A model generated the notes under the pieces. That model was not told the origin of the DNA. It was given only the letters and a program-made list of their open reading frames with translations, and did not search any database. This document shows positions 53,949 through 63,450 of a stretch of 64,000 bases of DNA, in pieces. The DNA is taken from assembly GCF_034262375.1 (NCBI RefSeq), contig NZ_CP139558.1, positions 4,030,001 through 4,094,000 of the forward strand, read 5' to 3'. The stretch is from Mucilaginibacter sabulilitoris (GTDB lineage: Bacteria > Bacteroidota > Bacteroidia > Sphingobacteriales > Sphingobacteriaceae). The stretch's first letter is position 1; every line of letters begins with the position of its first letter. A program made the translations under genes and the position numbers.

Positions 53949-54344
53949 TTACCCTTTAATGGGTTGTATCAGATCCCATAAATTGCCATATAGATCTTCA
54001 AATACAGCTACTGTGCCATACTCTTCGGTCAATGGCTGCCTTACAAAATTGATATCAAGTTCAAGCATGTTATGATAATCCCGCCAAAAATCATCTGTAT
54101 ATAAAAACAAAAATACACGTTTGCCAGATTGGTTACCGATGGCTTGCGTTTGTTCATCATTAGCTGCTTTTGCCAGTAAAATTTGGCATTGCGATTGTTC
54201 GTCGGGAGCAATTAATACCCATCTTTTGGTTTCACTTAAAATGCTGTCTTCAATTAATATAAAACCAAGTTTTTGAGTGTAAAATTCAATGGCCTCATCA
54301 TAATCCTTAACCAACAGGGTAATGTGAGCGATATATTTTTTCAT
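53949..54344 (-). CDS. VOC family (glyoxalase/bleomycin-resistance fold) protein
   Basis: The 131-residue protein has the paired beta-alpha-beta-beta-beta modules of the VOC fold: AHITLLVKDYDEAIEFYTQKLGFILIED and the second half ending GTVAVFEDLYGNLWDLIQP. The metal-ligand positions His (residue 7) and Glu (residue 122 region, VFEDLYG) are plausible. The substrate is unknown. Its start overlaps the stop of the MOSC gene by 4 bp, so the two are translationally coupled. Confidence 0.88.
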   Translation of the reverse strand: MKKYIAHITLLVKDYDEAIEFYTQKLGFILIEDSILSETKRWVLIAPDEQSQCQILLAKAANDEQTQAIGNQSGKRVFLFLYTDDFWRDYHNMLELDINFVRQPLTEEYGTVAVFEDLYGNLWDLIQPIKG

Positions 54345-55171
54345 TGTTGAGATACTATAAAACGATCCTCTTCGTGGGTGGTTAATGTGGTAATCGTATC
54401 TCCAACAGCAATTATACCGGTGCCTTCATGAATCAGGTTTTGCCCGAACATGATCTTTTTGTTTTTTAAACGGTATGAAGCTAATGTTTTTAAAGGCTCT
54501 TTTGCCTTTACCCCGGTTTGCTGGTTTATGGTGGTGAGCACACAACGGGCGCAGAGCTTTGCACCAAAAAAATCAATACCGGCTATTTGAATATGATCCA
54601 TCAGGTCCTCTTCATACGGCTGTCCGCCTGTAAAAACAATATTTGGCCTGAACCTGTCCATTGGTAAAGGTTCGGCAAGGCGATTGTTTAAATCATTAAG
54701 TGATGCCTGTCCGATCATCATAAAAGGATAAGCGTCAGAAAACGAAGTGATCATCCCTTCCCGGGCATATCTCTGATCCACCTCACGATGAGTATCATCG
54801 GGCATATAAACAAGCCGGCATTTTAGCTGGAGGGCTTCGCTAAACCAGTTATCCATCTCATGGCTAACAAATACACCTTTGCAGGTATCATCCCATATAG
54901 CCACTTCCTGTTTGATTTGATTGTTTAATTTAAAGGGGATTTTTATTGGATCTTTTAGTGGACAGGTGACCAGTAAACCATCATTTTCAAGATGTACCTT
55001 TAACAAAGCCATTTGCGGGAACTCTCTTTGAGTTAGAAAACTGTTGTGTTCATCAACCAGCATCCAGCGCCTGTCGTATTTAAAACCACGATCGGTAACC
55101 TCTGCCCGGGCGAGGGATATGCCACCTAACGATTTTATGGGGTAAATATTTAATTCACTTATGGTAAGCAT
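54341..55171 (-). CDS. MOSC domain protein, MOSC_N beta-barrel type
   Basis: The protein of 276 residues starts MLTISELNIYPIKSLGGISL. That ATG at 55171 is preferred to a TTG 22 codons upstream. The MOSC N-terminal barrel covers residues 1-120, followed by the MOSC domain (RFRPNIVFTGGQPYEEDLMDHIQIAGIDFFGAKLCARCVLTTINQQTG) with its conserved cysteine in LCARC. Family members handle molybdenum cofactor or reduce N-hydroxylated compounds (mARC, YcbX). It has no ferredoxin domain, unlike YcbX. Confidence 0.9.
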   Translation of the reverse strand: MLTISELNIYPIKSLGGISLARAEVTDRGFKYDRRWMLVDEHNSFLTQREFPQMALLKVHLENDGLLVTCPLKDPIKIPFKLNNQIKQEVAIWDDTCKGVFVSHEMDNWFSEALQLKCRLVYMPDDTHREVDQRYAREGMITSFSDAYPFMMIGQASLNDLNNRLAEPLPMDRFRPNIVFTGGQPYEEDLMDHIQIAGIDFFGAKLCARCVLTTINQQTGVKAKEPLKTLASYRLKNKKIMFGQNLIHEGTGIIAVGDTITTLTTHEEDRFIVSQQ

Positions 55172-55415
55172 CAGCAATAACAGGTAAGGTATAAAAGTAT
55201 GAAATTTGGAACTGTTTTGAATAAGAGGAAATCCCAATAAGCAGCAACGATATATTTTTTGACATTATGCTTAACAAAACTATTTTACTGGCCTTTTCAC
55301 AATCGATTGTATTTTTTACACTACTTCATTGCTTTAGTTGATTTTAATTAATAATATTGTTTTATCCAATTTCAAAACCAACACAAGAATTAACGTATAA
55401 ATAATTTGTGAAATT

Positions 55416-57125
55416 ATGCCATTAAACAATGTAAGCGGCAAAGCTAAGGCCGATAACACCTATGATGCGATAGTTATCGGATCTGGTATAAGCGGGGGCT
55501 GGGCTGCTAAAGAATTAACCGAAAAGGGCCTGAAAACAATTATGCTTGAACGCGGACGAAATTTTGAGCATATAAAAGATTATAAAACTGCCAGTAAAAA
55601 TCCATGGGATTTTGAACACCGGGGCAGCGTAACACAGGAACAGCGCCATGTTCGTCCGGTAATTTCACGTAATTGGGGCGCTACAGAACCAATAATGGAT
55701 TACTGGGTAAACGAACAGGAAGCCCCATATACGGAAATTAAGCCATTTAACTGGTGGCGCTCTTATCAATTAGGCGGCCGTTCTATTTTGTGGGGCAGGC
55801 AAAGTTATCGCTGGAGCGATCATGATTTTGAAGCAAATGCAAAAGATGGCTGGGCAATTGATTGGCCAATACGTTATAAAGATATTGCTCCCTGGTATGA
55901 TCATGTAGAGAAATTTATAGGAGTAAGTGGTTCACTGGAGGGTTTAGAGCAACTACCCGATGGGCATTACCTGCCGCCAATGGATATGAACTGTGTGGAA
56001 AAAGATGTGGCAGAGCGGATTAAAAAGAGCTACAACGGTTCAAGGCACATGATCATTGGTCGCTCGGCCAACCTTACTGCTGCCATACCGGGCCGTACAA
56101 AATGCCAGTTCAGGAACAGGTGCTGGGAGGGATGCCCTTTTGGCGGATATTTTAGTACGCAATCATCGACCTTACCGGCTGCTTTGGCTACAGGTAACCT
56201 TACCGTAAGGCCATACTCTATAGTTACCAAAATACTATACGACAAGGACACTAAAAAAGCAACCGGTGTTGAAGTGCTTGATGCGGAGACCAATAAAACG
56301 TATGAGTACTATGCCAAAATTGTGTTTGTAAATGCATCTGCCTTAAATAGTGCGTGGGTGCTCATGAACTCTGCCACAGACGTTTGGCCGGGCGGACTGG
56401 GCAGCAGCAGTGGCGAGCTTGGACATAATATAATGGATCATCACTACAACCTGGGAGCATCCGGTTCTGTAGATGGGTTCGAGGATAAATACTATTACGG
56501 CCGTCGTGCAAACGGTATTTATGTGGTACGTTTTGCCAATTTATTTGGCGATAAGCGGGATTATTTACGTGGCTTTGGTTACCAGGGCGCGGCAAGCCGC
56601 ACCGGCTGGAGCAGGGAAATTGCAGAACTAAACATTGGCGCGCAATATAAAGATGCTATAACCGAGCCTGGAGAATGGCAAATTGGTATTGGAGGCTTTG
56701 GTGAATTGCTGCCTTATCATGAAAATAAAATAACCCTTGATAAAACCCGCAAGGATAAATGGGGTCTGCCGGTTTTGGCTATGGACGCCGAAATTAAAGA
56801 CAACGAAAAGAAAATGCGTATCGATATCATTAAAGAAGCCCAGGCTATGCTGGAAAGTGCCGGTGTGAAAAATGTAAAAACACACGACCGAGGGCATAAC
56901 GTAGGGGATGGCATACATGAAATGGGTACAGCCAGAATGGGTCTTGATCCAAAAACCTCAGTTTTAAATAAGCATAATCAGGTATGGGATGCCAAAAATG
57001 TATTTTGTACGGATGGCGCTGCCATGACCTCATCGGCGTGCCAAAACCCATCATTAACTTATATGGCATTAACCGCGCGGGCCGTTGATTTTGCCGTGGG
57101 TGAATTGAAAAAGGGAAACATTTAA
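55416..57125 (+). CDS. GMC family FAD-dependent oxidoreductase
   Basis: The 569-residue enzyme has the N-terminal FAD-binding motif YDAIVIGSGISGGWAAKELTEKG, the mid-region GGRSILWGRQSYRWSDHDFE, a Cys-containing RNRCWEGCPFGGYFST segment, and the C-terminal GIHEMGTARMG and SACQNPSLTYMALTARAVD, which carry the catalytic His and Asn. There is no Tat or Sec signal. Relatives in this phylum oxidise sugars, often together with a gluconate-2-dehydrogenase subunit 3 gene, which is not seen here. The ThuA-like gene begins 13 bp after the stop. Confidence 0.92.
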   Translation: MPLNNVSGKAKADNTYDAIVIGSGISGGWAAKELTEKGLKTIMLERGRNFEHIKDYKTASKNPWDFEHRGSVTQEQRHVRPVISRNWGATEPIMDYWVNEQEAPYTEIKPFNWWRSYQLGGRSILWGRQSYRWSDHDFEANAKDGWAIDWPIRYKDIAPWYDHVEKFIGVSGSLEGLEQLPDGHYLPPMDMNCVEKDVAERIKKSYNGSRHMIIGRSANLTAAIPGRTKCQFRNRCWEGCPFGGYFSTQSSTLPAALATGNLTVRPYSIVTKILYDKDTKKATGVEVLDAETNKTYEYYAKIVFVNASALNSAWVLMNSATDVWPGGLGSSSGELGHNIMDHHYNLGASGSVDGFEDKYYYGRRANGIYVVRFANLFGDKRDYLRGFGYQGAASRTGWSREIAELNIGAQYKDAITEPGEWQIGIGGFGELLPYHENKITLDKTRKDKWGLPVLAMDAEIKDNEKKMRIDIIKEAQAMLESAGVKNVKTHDRGHNVGDGIHEMGTARMGLDPKTSVLNKHNQVWDAKNVFCTDGAAMTSSACQNPSLTYMALTARAVDFAVGELKKGNI

Positions 57126-57138
57126 TTATCAGAATAAC

Positions 57139-57870
57139 ATGAAACAAAAATTAAAATATCTATTAATTGTATGTCTTTTGGTAGCCGCCGGAGCGCAGGT
57201 TTGGGCCAAAGGGAAAGCTAAAGTATTGGTGTTTAGTAAAACAGCAGGCTTTCACCATAACTCCATTGCTGTTGGTGTACCTGCTATTATAAAACTTGGT
57301 CGGGAAAATAATTTTGACGTTGATACTACTACCAATGCCGAAAAGTTTACCACGGCCAATTTAAAACAATATGCAGCAGTTATATTTTTAAGTACCACCG
57401 GCGACGTTTTGAATGATACCCAGCAAGCTGCTTTTGAGCAATATATTAAAGCAGGCGGCGGATTTGTAGGTGTACATGCGGCTACGGATACCGAATATGA
57501 TTGGCCGTGGTATGGTAAACTGGTTGGCGCTTATTTTAAAAGCCATCCAAAACAGCAGGAAGCTACCCTGAATGTGGTTGACCGTAATTTTATTGCCACT
57601 AAACACTTACCTGCAACATGGAAAAGATGGGACGAATGGTATAACTACAAATGGATAGCGGATGACCTGCACGTACTGATCAAGATTGATGAGAAAAGCT
57701 ATACCGGAGGAGAAAATGGTGACAATCACCCTATGAGCTGGTACCATGAATTTGATGGCGACAGGGCATTTTATACCGAACTCGGCCATACCGATGAATC
57801 ATACGCCGATCCTTTGTATCTAAAACATTTGCTGGGCGGTATACAGTATGCCATCAGCGGAAAGAAATAA
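57139..57870 (+). CDS. ThuA-like domain protein, secreted
   Basis: The 243-residue protein has a signal peptide (MKQKLKYLLIVCLLVAAGAQVWA) and a ThuA-like glutamine-amidotransferase-type fold: KVLVFSKTAGFHHNSIAVGVPAI, GGGFVGVHAATDTEYDWPWYGKLVGAYFKSHP, and HPMSWYHEFDGDRAFYTELGHTDESYADP. ThuA is linked to trehalose and keto-sugar use; here it is cotranscribed with a GMC oxidoreductase, which supports sugar oxidation or turnover of its products (inference). It probably acts in the periplasm. Confidence 0.9.
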   Translation: MKQKLKYLLIVCLLVAAGAQVWAKGKAKVLVFSKTAGFHHNSIAVGVPAIIKLGRENNFDVDTTTNAEKFTTANLKQYAAVIFLSTTGDVLNDTQQAAFEQYIKAGGGFVGVHAATDTEYDWPWYGKLVGAYFKSHPKQQEATLNVVDRNFIATKHLPATWKRWDEWYNYKWIADDLHVLIKIDEKSYTGGENGDNHPMSWYHEFDGDRAFYTELGHTDESYADPLYLKHLLGGIQYAISGKK

Positions 57871-57885
57871 AAATATAATAACAGT

Positions 57886-57919
57886 AACAGAAAAGCCGGT
57901 TTAAACCGGCTTTTCTGTT
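57886..57919. terminator. Bidirectional terminator between convergent genes
   Basis: A perfect palindrome of 17-bp arms centred on GCCGGTTTAAACCGGC, with A and T tracts on its flanks. It separates the ThuA-like gene (+) from the MFS gene (-), ending both. Confidence 0.9.
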
Positions 57920-57940
57920 TATAAAAATATTTAGTGTAGT

Positions 57941-59200
57941 TTATGCGTGCTGTATAGCATGTTTAAGCGCCGCGTTATGTTTATAGCGAAATACAAACGG
58001 GAATATAATAGAAATTACCAGGGCATATCCGGCAAAAGTAAGCCATATACCATGCCAGTTTTTGCTATGATCGGGCATAGTGAAAAACTTATCGATGATC
58101 ATACCGCTCGCGATACTTCCAAAAAAAGCACCAAAGCCATTTACCATCATCATAAAAAGCCCTTGGGCACTGGCTCTTATCTCCGGAGTAGTCTGGGTTT
58201 CTACAAATAAGGAGCCTGAAATATTAAAGAAATCAAAGGCCATACCATAAACAATGCAGGAACCGATGATCATCCAAAGGCCACTGGCTGGATCTCCAAA
58301 GGCAAATAAACCAAATCGTAAAACCCAGGCCAGCATGCTAAACAGCATTACATACTTGATGCCGAATTTGCGTAGGAAGAATGGGATAGCCAGGATAAAC
58401 AATATTTCAGATACCTGGGATATAGACATAATGATAGCGGGGTATTTTACAGCTATGGTATCTTTATAAGCAGGTACATTGGCAAAATCATGTATATAGG
58501 TATCGCCATAAGCATTGGTAAGCTGCAGAGCTGCTCCCAACAATAGCGAAAAGGCAAAAAATATAGCAAACTTAGGGACTCTAAATAAGGTAAAAGCTTT
58601 TAAACCTAATTGTTCAACAAAGGATTTATGAGCGACTTTGCCTAAAAGAGGGGGGGCTTTGGGTAAGGTAAACGAATAAATACCCAATGTAAGGGCCATT
58701 GCCGATGAAATATAGAATTGATTGGCCGAAGTTTCGTTATGAGTAAGGCTCACAATCCACAAGGCCGCAATAAAACCAATCGTTCCCCATATACGGATAG
58801 AGGGATAGGCTTTTACAATATCCTTATCGCTGTTTTTTAAAGCCGAGAAAGCTACGGTTATAGATAATGACAAGGTTGGCATATAAAAGACCATATTCAA
58901 TAGCATCACCCAGAAAAAAGTAAATGGATTAGTTACAAGCGGGAGCGAAAATAAGGTCATTGCTCCTAAAATATGCATCACGCCATACAACTTTTCGGCA
59001 TTTATAAAGCGGTCGGCAATAATTCCCGCAAGGGCAGGCATGAAGATTGCCGAGATACCCATAGTTGAAAAAATAGCTCCGAAATGCTCACCCGACCAAT
59101 GTTTATTCTGAAACCAGTATACTGCGATAGTGAGTAGCCACGATCCCCAGATAAAATATTGCATGAAATTCATCAGTATTAAGCGGAACTTAATATTCAT
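57941..59200 (-). CDS. NupG-type MFS nucleoside/sugar transporter
   Basis: The 419-residue protein has about 12 membrane helices and the nucleoside:H+ symporter start LILMNFMQYFIWGSWLLTIAVYWF, with GIIADRFINAEKLYGVMHILGA after it. It is close in layout to E. coli NupG and XapB. In this phylum such proteins often stand next to sugar-degrading genes. With the GMC and ThuA-like genes convergent to it, sugar uptake is as likely as nucleoside uptake. Length is normal. Confidence 0.88.
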   Translation of the reverse strand: MNIKFRLILMNFMQYFIWGSWLLTIAVYWFQNKHWSGEHFGAIFSTMGISAIFMPALAGIIADRFINAEKLYGVMHILGAMTLFSLPLVTNPFTFFWVMLLNMVFYMPTLSLSITVAFSALKNSDKDIVKAYPSIRIWGTIGFIAALWIVSLTHNETSANQFYISSAMALTLGIYSFTLPKAPPLLGKVAHKSFVEQLGLKAFTLFRVPKFAIFFAFSLLLGAALQLTNAYGDTYIHDFANVPAYKDTIAVKYPAIIMSISQVSEILFILAIPFFLRKFGIKYVMLFSMLAWVLRFGLFAFGDPASGLWMIIGSCIVYGMAFDFFNISGSLFVETQTTPEIRASAQGLFMMMVNGFGAFFGSIASGMIIDKFFTMPDHSKNWHGIWLTFAGYALVISIIFPFVFRYKHNAALKHAIQHA

Positions 59201-59360
59201 AAGGCACCTGGTTTAAATAATTTTAGTCAGTGTTAAATTAAAAATGGAAAGTAGTGAAATAAATGTAAATCAAAAAGATATAATCAACAGGATTTATTGA
59301 ATTTGAGTAAAATATCTATTTGACTAATGTGGAGTTGAGCAACTATTTATTTGTATAAAA

Positions 59361-59975
59361 TCAGGATGCTTTACGCTTGTTTAATTCGTCGCGTATTTTG
59401 GCAGCTTTTTCGTATGATTCTTCTGCCAGGGCTTCCTGTAATTTGGTTTTGAGCTCGTCGATACTTAAAGAGGCAAAACCACTGCCCACTGTTGAACCTA
59501 CGGTTTTTTCCTCCGGTGTTTCGTTGATATTTTCAAGGTAAACAAAATCATTACCCTCAATTACGATACCCGCGGTAGAAAGTATAAATTCGTAAGTGAA
59601 AATCGGGCAATCGAATCTAACCGCCACAGCTATAGCGTCGGACGTGCGGGCATCAATTTCAACCGTCTTTTTCCCGTCATTGCAAATCAGTTTGGAATAA
59701 AATATTCCGTCGACCAGATTATAGATAATGATCTCCTGTACCTCTATCTGGTAGGCTTGTGCAAAACTCTTGAACAGATCATGCGTGAGCGGGCGGCTTG
59801 GAGTCATTTTTTCTATTTCGATAGCTATAGCCTGAGCTTCAAAACTGCCTATAATTATAGGTAACCTGCGGCGTCCGCTTACCTCGCCTAAAACTAAAGC
59901 ATAAGCGCCTGATTGCGTCTGACTGTATGACAACCCTACAATATCAAGCTTAATTTTTTTCATGTTATTACCCAT
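59361..59975 (-). CDS. Bifunctional nuclease (BFN/DUF151) domain protein with UVR motif
   Basis: The 204-residue protein has a BFN domain (residues 5-135: LDIVGLSYSQTQSGAYALVLGEVSGRRRLPIIIGSFEAQAIAIEIE, then EIDARTSDAIAVAVRFDCPIF). It ends in a UVR motif (SIDELKTKLQEALAEESYEKAAKIRDELNKRK) like that joining UvrB to UvrC. The combination is common in this phylum and its role is unclear. It is 13 bp downstream of etfA in the same operon. An ATG four codons later is an alternative start. Confidence 0.9.
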   Translation of the reverse strand: MGNNMKKIKLDIVGLSYSQTQSGAYALVLGEVSGRRRLPIIIGSFEAQAIAIEIEKMTPSRPLTHDLFKSFAQAYQIEVQEIIIYNLVDGIFYSKLICNDGKKTVEIDARTSDAIAVAVRFDCPIFTYEFILSTAGIVIEGNDFVYLENINETPEEKTVGSTVGSGFASLSIDELKTKLQEALAEESYEKAAKIRDELNKRKAS

Positions 59976-59988
59976 CGCACCTAATAAT

Positions 59989-60966
59989 TTATGCTGAAGC
60001 TTTATATTCTTTTACGGCTGCTATTAATTTAGGCACTACGTCAAAAGCATCGCCAACAATACCATAATCGGCAACTTTGAAAAAAGGAGCCTCGGGGTCT
60101 TTGTTGATAACCACAATAACTTTCGAAGAACTGATGCCTGCCAGGTGTTGTATCGCACCTGAAATTCCTATTGCAATATACAAATTTGGACTAACAGCAA
60201 TGCCTGTTTGTCCAACGTGTTCACTATGCGGGCGCCAGCCGGCGTCTGACACCGGTTTTGAGCAGGCTGTAGCCGCGCCCAACAGCGAGGCAAGTTCTTC
60301 TACCATTCCCCAGTTTTCAGGTCCCTTAAGGCCGCGTCCTGCAGAAACAACAATTTCGGCGTCGGGTAATGATACTTTATCGGTTGAGCGTACAATCTCC
60401 TTGATCATAGCTTTAAAGTCCGAATCTTTTGTTTCAGCAGTAAAGTCTTCAACCTGGGCTGTTTCACCGGTTTCTGTAACTTTATAGGAGTTAGGTACCA
60501 GGGCAATAACCTTGTTGGCTGATGTTAGCTCAACAACAGCAAATGCTTTGCCAGAAAAAGCGGTTTTTTTAACGGTGAACTTACCACCATCCTGCTGAGG
60601 TAATGCTACCGCGCCATCGGCAACACCGGCCTCCAGCTTTACACCTAATCTTGGTGCTAAGCCACGGCCCGAGAATGTGTTGGATAACACCACAATATCA
60701 GCGCTGTGTTTTTTCGCAGCTTCGGCGATAATGGATGCATAAGCCTGGTTTACAAAATTTTTGAGCTTTTCGCCTGAAACGTTAAGCACTTTTTCGGCGC
60801 CATATTTACCCAGGGCGGCCAGTTCAGCGGCGTCAACGTCGCCTATAGAGATAGCCACAAGGCTGGTATTATTTTGATTGGCAATGGCCCGGGCGTAGGT
60901 TACGGCTTCAAAAACTGATTTTTTGAATTTTCCACCGGCATTTTCCGCATATATTAAAACTGACAT
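59989..60966 (-). CDS. etfA: Electron transfer flavoprotein, alpha subunit
   Basis: The 325-residue protein has the N-terminal ETF fold and the C-terminal FAD-binding part: AEIVVSAGRGLKGPENWGMVEELASLLGAATACSKPVSDAGWRPHSEHVGQTG and IAIGISGAIQHLAGISSSKVIVVINKDPEAPFF. It accepts electrons from acyl-CoA and related dehydrogenases and passes them to the respiratory chain. It lies 35 bp after etfB. Confidence 0.96.
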   Translation of the reverse strand: MSVLIYAENAGGKFKKSVFEAVTYARAIANQNNTSLVAISIGDVDAAELAALGKYGAEKVLNVSGEKLKNFVNQAYASIIAEAAKKHSADIVVLSNTFSGRGLAPRLGVKLEAGVADGAVALPQQDGGKFTVKKTAFSGKAFAVVELTSANKVIALVPNSYKVTETGETAQVEDFTAETKDSDFKAMIKEIVRSTDKVSLPDAEIVVSAGRGLKGPENWGMVEELASLLGAATACSKPVSDAGWRPHSEHVGQTGIAVSPNLYIAIGISGAIQHLAGISSSKVIVVINKDPEAPFFKVADYGIVGDAFDVVPKLIAAVKEYKASA

Positions 60967-61001
60967 ATATTATGTGTTTCTTGAAATCGATTTGAATTTA
61001 T

Positions 61002-61739
61002 TTATATAACACGAGCTTCGGTGTGTAAAAGCTCAACCAGTCTGGCGGTATCATCAGCAGGTACAAGTTTTACCTGTCCGCGTGGGGCTGGAGTTTCATA
61101 ACTGAGAACCTCAGAAAATGTTTTAGCCTCAACAGGTTCAACAACAGTCAGTGGTTTAGTGCGCGCAGACATGATACCACGCATGTTTGGTATTTTGGGT
61201 TCGGCAACGCCCTCGGCAGTGCCTGCTACAAAGGGGAAGGGGATGGTAAGTGCTTCTTTGCCGCCTTCAATTTCGCGTTCTACAGTAGCGCTGCTATCAT
61301 CGGCGTCTAATTTTTTGATGATGGATACTGATGGAATATCCAGCAGTTCGCCCAGCATACCGGCAACTTTTGAGCCATTATAATCGATAGACTCGCGTCC
61401 GGTCAAAATAAGGTCGAACGGGTTTGCTTTTACGTACTGGGCTATCTGATAAGCCACATACCAGGCGTCGTGCGGTTTCGCATTTATACGTACCGCGTCT
61501 GTTGCGCCAATAGCCAGCGCTTTACGGATTGTGGCTTCTGTATTTACCTCGCCAACATTTATTACCGTTACAGAACCTTTACCGCCATCAGTAAGTTCAA
61601 TAGCACGTGAAAGGGCTATCTCGTCATAAGGGTTTAGGATAAACTGAACACCATTTGTATTAAATTGGGTGTTGTTATCTGTAAAAGTTATTTTTGTGGT
61701 GGTATCAGGAACATTACTTACACATACCAAGATCTTCAT
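61002..61739 (-). CDS. etfB: Electron transfer flavoprotein, beta subunit
   Basis: The protein of 245 residues starts MKILVCVSNVPDTTTKI. The ATG at 61739 is preferred over a TTG six codons upstream. The AMP-binding and interface signatures are visible (QFILNPYDEIALSRAIEL; LILTGRESIDYNGSKVAGMLGELLDIPSVSII; MRGIMSARTKPLTVV). First gene of an etfB-etfA-BFN operon. The divergent TPR gene starts 45 bp away, so both promoters share a very short spacer. Confidence 0.96.
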   Translation of the reverse strand: MKILVCVSNVPDTTTKITFTDNNTQFNTNGVQFILNPYDEIALSRAIELTDGGKGSVTVINVGEVNTEATIRKALAIGATDAVRINAKPHDAWYVAYQIAQYVKANPFDLILTGRESIDYNGSKVAGMLGELLDIPSVSIIKKLDADDSSATVEREIEGGKEALTIPFPFVAGTAEGVAEPKIPNMRGIMSARTKPLTVVEPVEAKTFSEVLSYETPAPRGQVKLVPADDTARLVELLHTEARVI

Positions 61740-61784
61740 ATCAATAGGTTTTTGCAAATTTAATTAAAAAAGATAGAGTTTAAA

Positions 61785-62126
61785 ATGGAGTTGAGCAGAT
61801 TAGATAAGCTACTGGAATTTATAAAAAATGAGCCGGAGGATGAGTTTTTAAAATACGCTCTTGCTACGGAATATCTGCGTCTTAATCAGGCAGATAAGGC
61901 CCTGATTTATTATGAAGATCTGACCACGAATCATCCAGACTATGTGGGTACTTATTACCACTTAGGTAAATTATATGAGGCGTTAAACCGTAAGGAAGAC
62001 GCTATAAATATCTACGAAACAGGCATGAAAGTGGCAAAACAGAAACGCGACAACCATGCTTTTTCGGAGTTACAAGCTGTTTACAGACAGGCTATGGGAG
62101 TTGAGGAAGATGATGACGATTATTAA
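61785..62126 (+). CDS. Small TPR repeat protein
   Basis: The 113-residue protein has about two tetratricopeptide repeats (FLKYALATEYLRLNQADKALIYYEDLTTNHPDY and VGTYYHLGKLYEALNRKEDAINIYETGMKVAKQ) and an acidic C-terminus (VEEDDDDY). It has no signal peptide and is likely a cytoplasmic protein-protein adaptor; the partner is unknown. It is divergent from etfB. Confidence 0.88.
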   Translation: MELSRLDKLLEFIKNEPEDEFLKYALATEYLRLNQADKALIYYEDLTTNHPDYVGTYYHLGKLYEALNRKEDAINIYETGMKVAKQKRDNHAFSELQAVYRQAMGVEEDDDDY

Positions 62127-62228
62127 ATAGTTCATAGATCATAGTTGGTGTTTCATGGTTTGGATGGGGTAATTTTTATCGACACTCATTATTAAACTAA
62201 TACTTACTGCTATGAACAATGAACTATT
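62126..62228. repeat. Inverted repeat in TPR-chrA spacer
   Basis: AATAGTTCAT (62126-62135) and ATGAACTATT (62219-62228) are perfect 10-bp inverse copies 83 bp apart; further copies of the words TAGTTCA and TGAACTA lie near both ends. It may be a small degenerate repeat element. Confidence 0.5.
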
Positions 62229-62250
62229 AACTGTGAACTAACTATTATTA

Positions 62251-63450
62251 ATGAAAAAACGACATCTTCTGTTTCTACGTGATGTTTTCATTTATACATT
62301 TACCGCATTTGGCGGCCCGCAGGCTCATATAGCCGTTTTGCTGCGCGAATTTGTTGAAAAAAGGCATTATATAACCGAAAGTGAGCTGATGGAGCTTAAT
62401 GCGTTATCGCAGGTTTTGCCCGGTCCGGCATCTACGCAAACATTGGTTGGTATAGCCTGGAAGGTAGGCGGGCTACGCTTAGCCCTTATTACCTTTCTGA
62501 TATGGATACTGCCTTCGGCTACCATAATGGGGTTAGCTGCCATCAGTTATAAAATGTTTGCCAATCAGGCTAAATTTTCACATATCATCAGTTATGTTCA
62601 ACCCATTGCTGTTGGGATTGTGGCTTATGCTACTTACACATTTGCAAATCGGTTTTTAAAAACAAGGGTAAGCACCATGCTGGCTATTGGGTCGCTTATT
62701 TCAACACTTATTTTGCAAAATGCTTATGCCTTCCCTTTACTCATTTTATTAGGGGGCATCATCTCGTCGGCTATGGAAACCCAGCAACAGGAAAACGAAC
62801 TGCGGGTTAAGCTATATGCTAATGTAAATCCTAACAAGGTAGCCTATTTTATCGGGATACTATTGTTTTTTGCGGCATTAGGTGCCATCATTAACCAAAC
62901 ATCGCCATTTAGCTTACCGATACGTTTATTTGAAAATTTTTACCGTAACGGCATACTCATATTCGGCGGCGGACAGGTCATGGTACCTTTAATGTATACG
63001 GAGTTTGTGGAGGTTAAACATTACCTGAGTAATTCTGAATTCCTGTCGGGTTATGCGTTGCAACAAGCGCTGCCCGGTCCTACATTTTCGTTTACTTCTT
63101 TTTTGGGCGGAATTACTTTAGGCAACAAAGGTTTTGGCGTAGGCGGGCAAATAATCGGCAGCCTTGTAGCCGTTATTGGTGTAAACACTCCAGGATTGAT
63201 ACTTATTTTATTCATTGTACCTTTTTGGGAAGATCTGAAAAAAATTACCCGTATTAAGAATTCTCTGAGCGGTATAAATGCGGTTTCTGTTGGTTTTATG
63301 GCTACAGCCTTTATTTTACTGGTAAGGCCGTTTGGCGGTAACTGGCTTGCTTATGGCTTAATGGCAGGTACTTTTGCGTTGTTGCATTTTACCAAAATAA
63401 AAACCCCGATAATTATCATCATCGGGATACTGTTGGGGCTATTCTTTTAA
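62251..63450 (+). CDS. ChrA-type chromate transporter, two-domain form
   Basis: The 399-residue protein has two CHR domains of about six helices each. The first begins FIYTFTAFGGPQAHIAVLLREFV, with LSQVLPGPASTQ. The second contains GGGQVMVPLMYTEFV and LQQALPGPTFSFTSFLGG; the PGP motifs are typical. Characterised members export chromate; many act on unknown anions such as sulfate. The stop codon is the first base pair of a large inverted repeat (63450-63607). Confidence 0.9.
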   Translation: MKKRHLLFLRDVFIYTFTAFGGPQAHIAVLLREFVEKRHYITESELMELNALSQVLPGPASTQTLVGIAWKVGGLRLALITFLIWILPSATIMGLAAISYKMFANQAKFSHIISYVQPIAVGIVAYATYTFANRFLKTRVSTMLAIGSLISTLILQNAYAFPLLILLGGIISSAMETQQQENELRVKLYANVNPNKVAYFIGILLFFAALGAIINQTSPFSLPIRLFENFYRNGILIFGGGQVMVPLMYTEFVEVKHYLSNSEFLSGYALQQALPGPTFSFTSFLGGITLGNKGFGVGGQIIGSLVAVIGVNTPGLILILFIVPFWEDLKKITRIKNSLSGINAVSVGFMATAFILLVRPFGGNWLAYGLMAGTFALLHFTKIKTPIIIIIGILLGLFF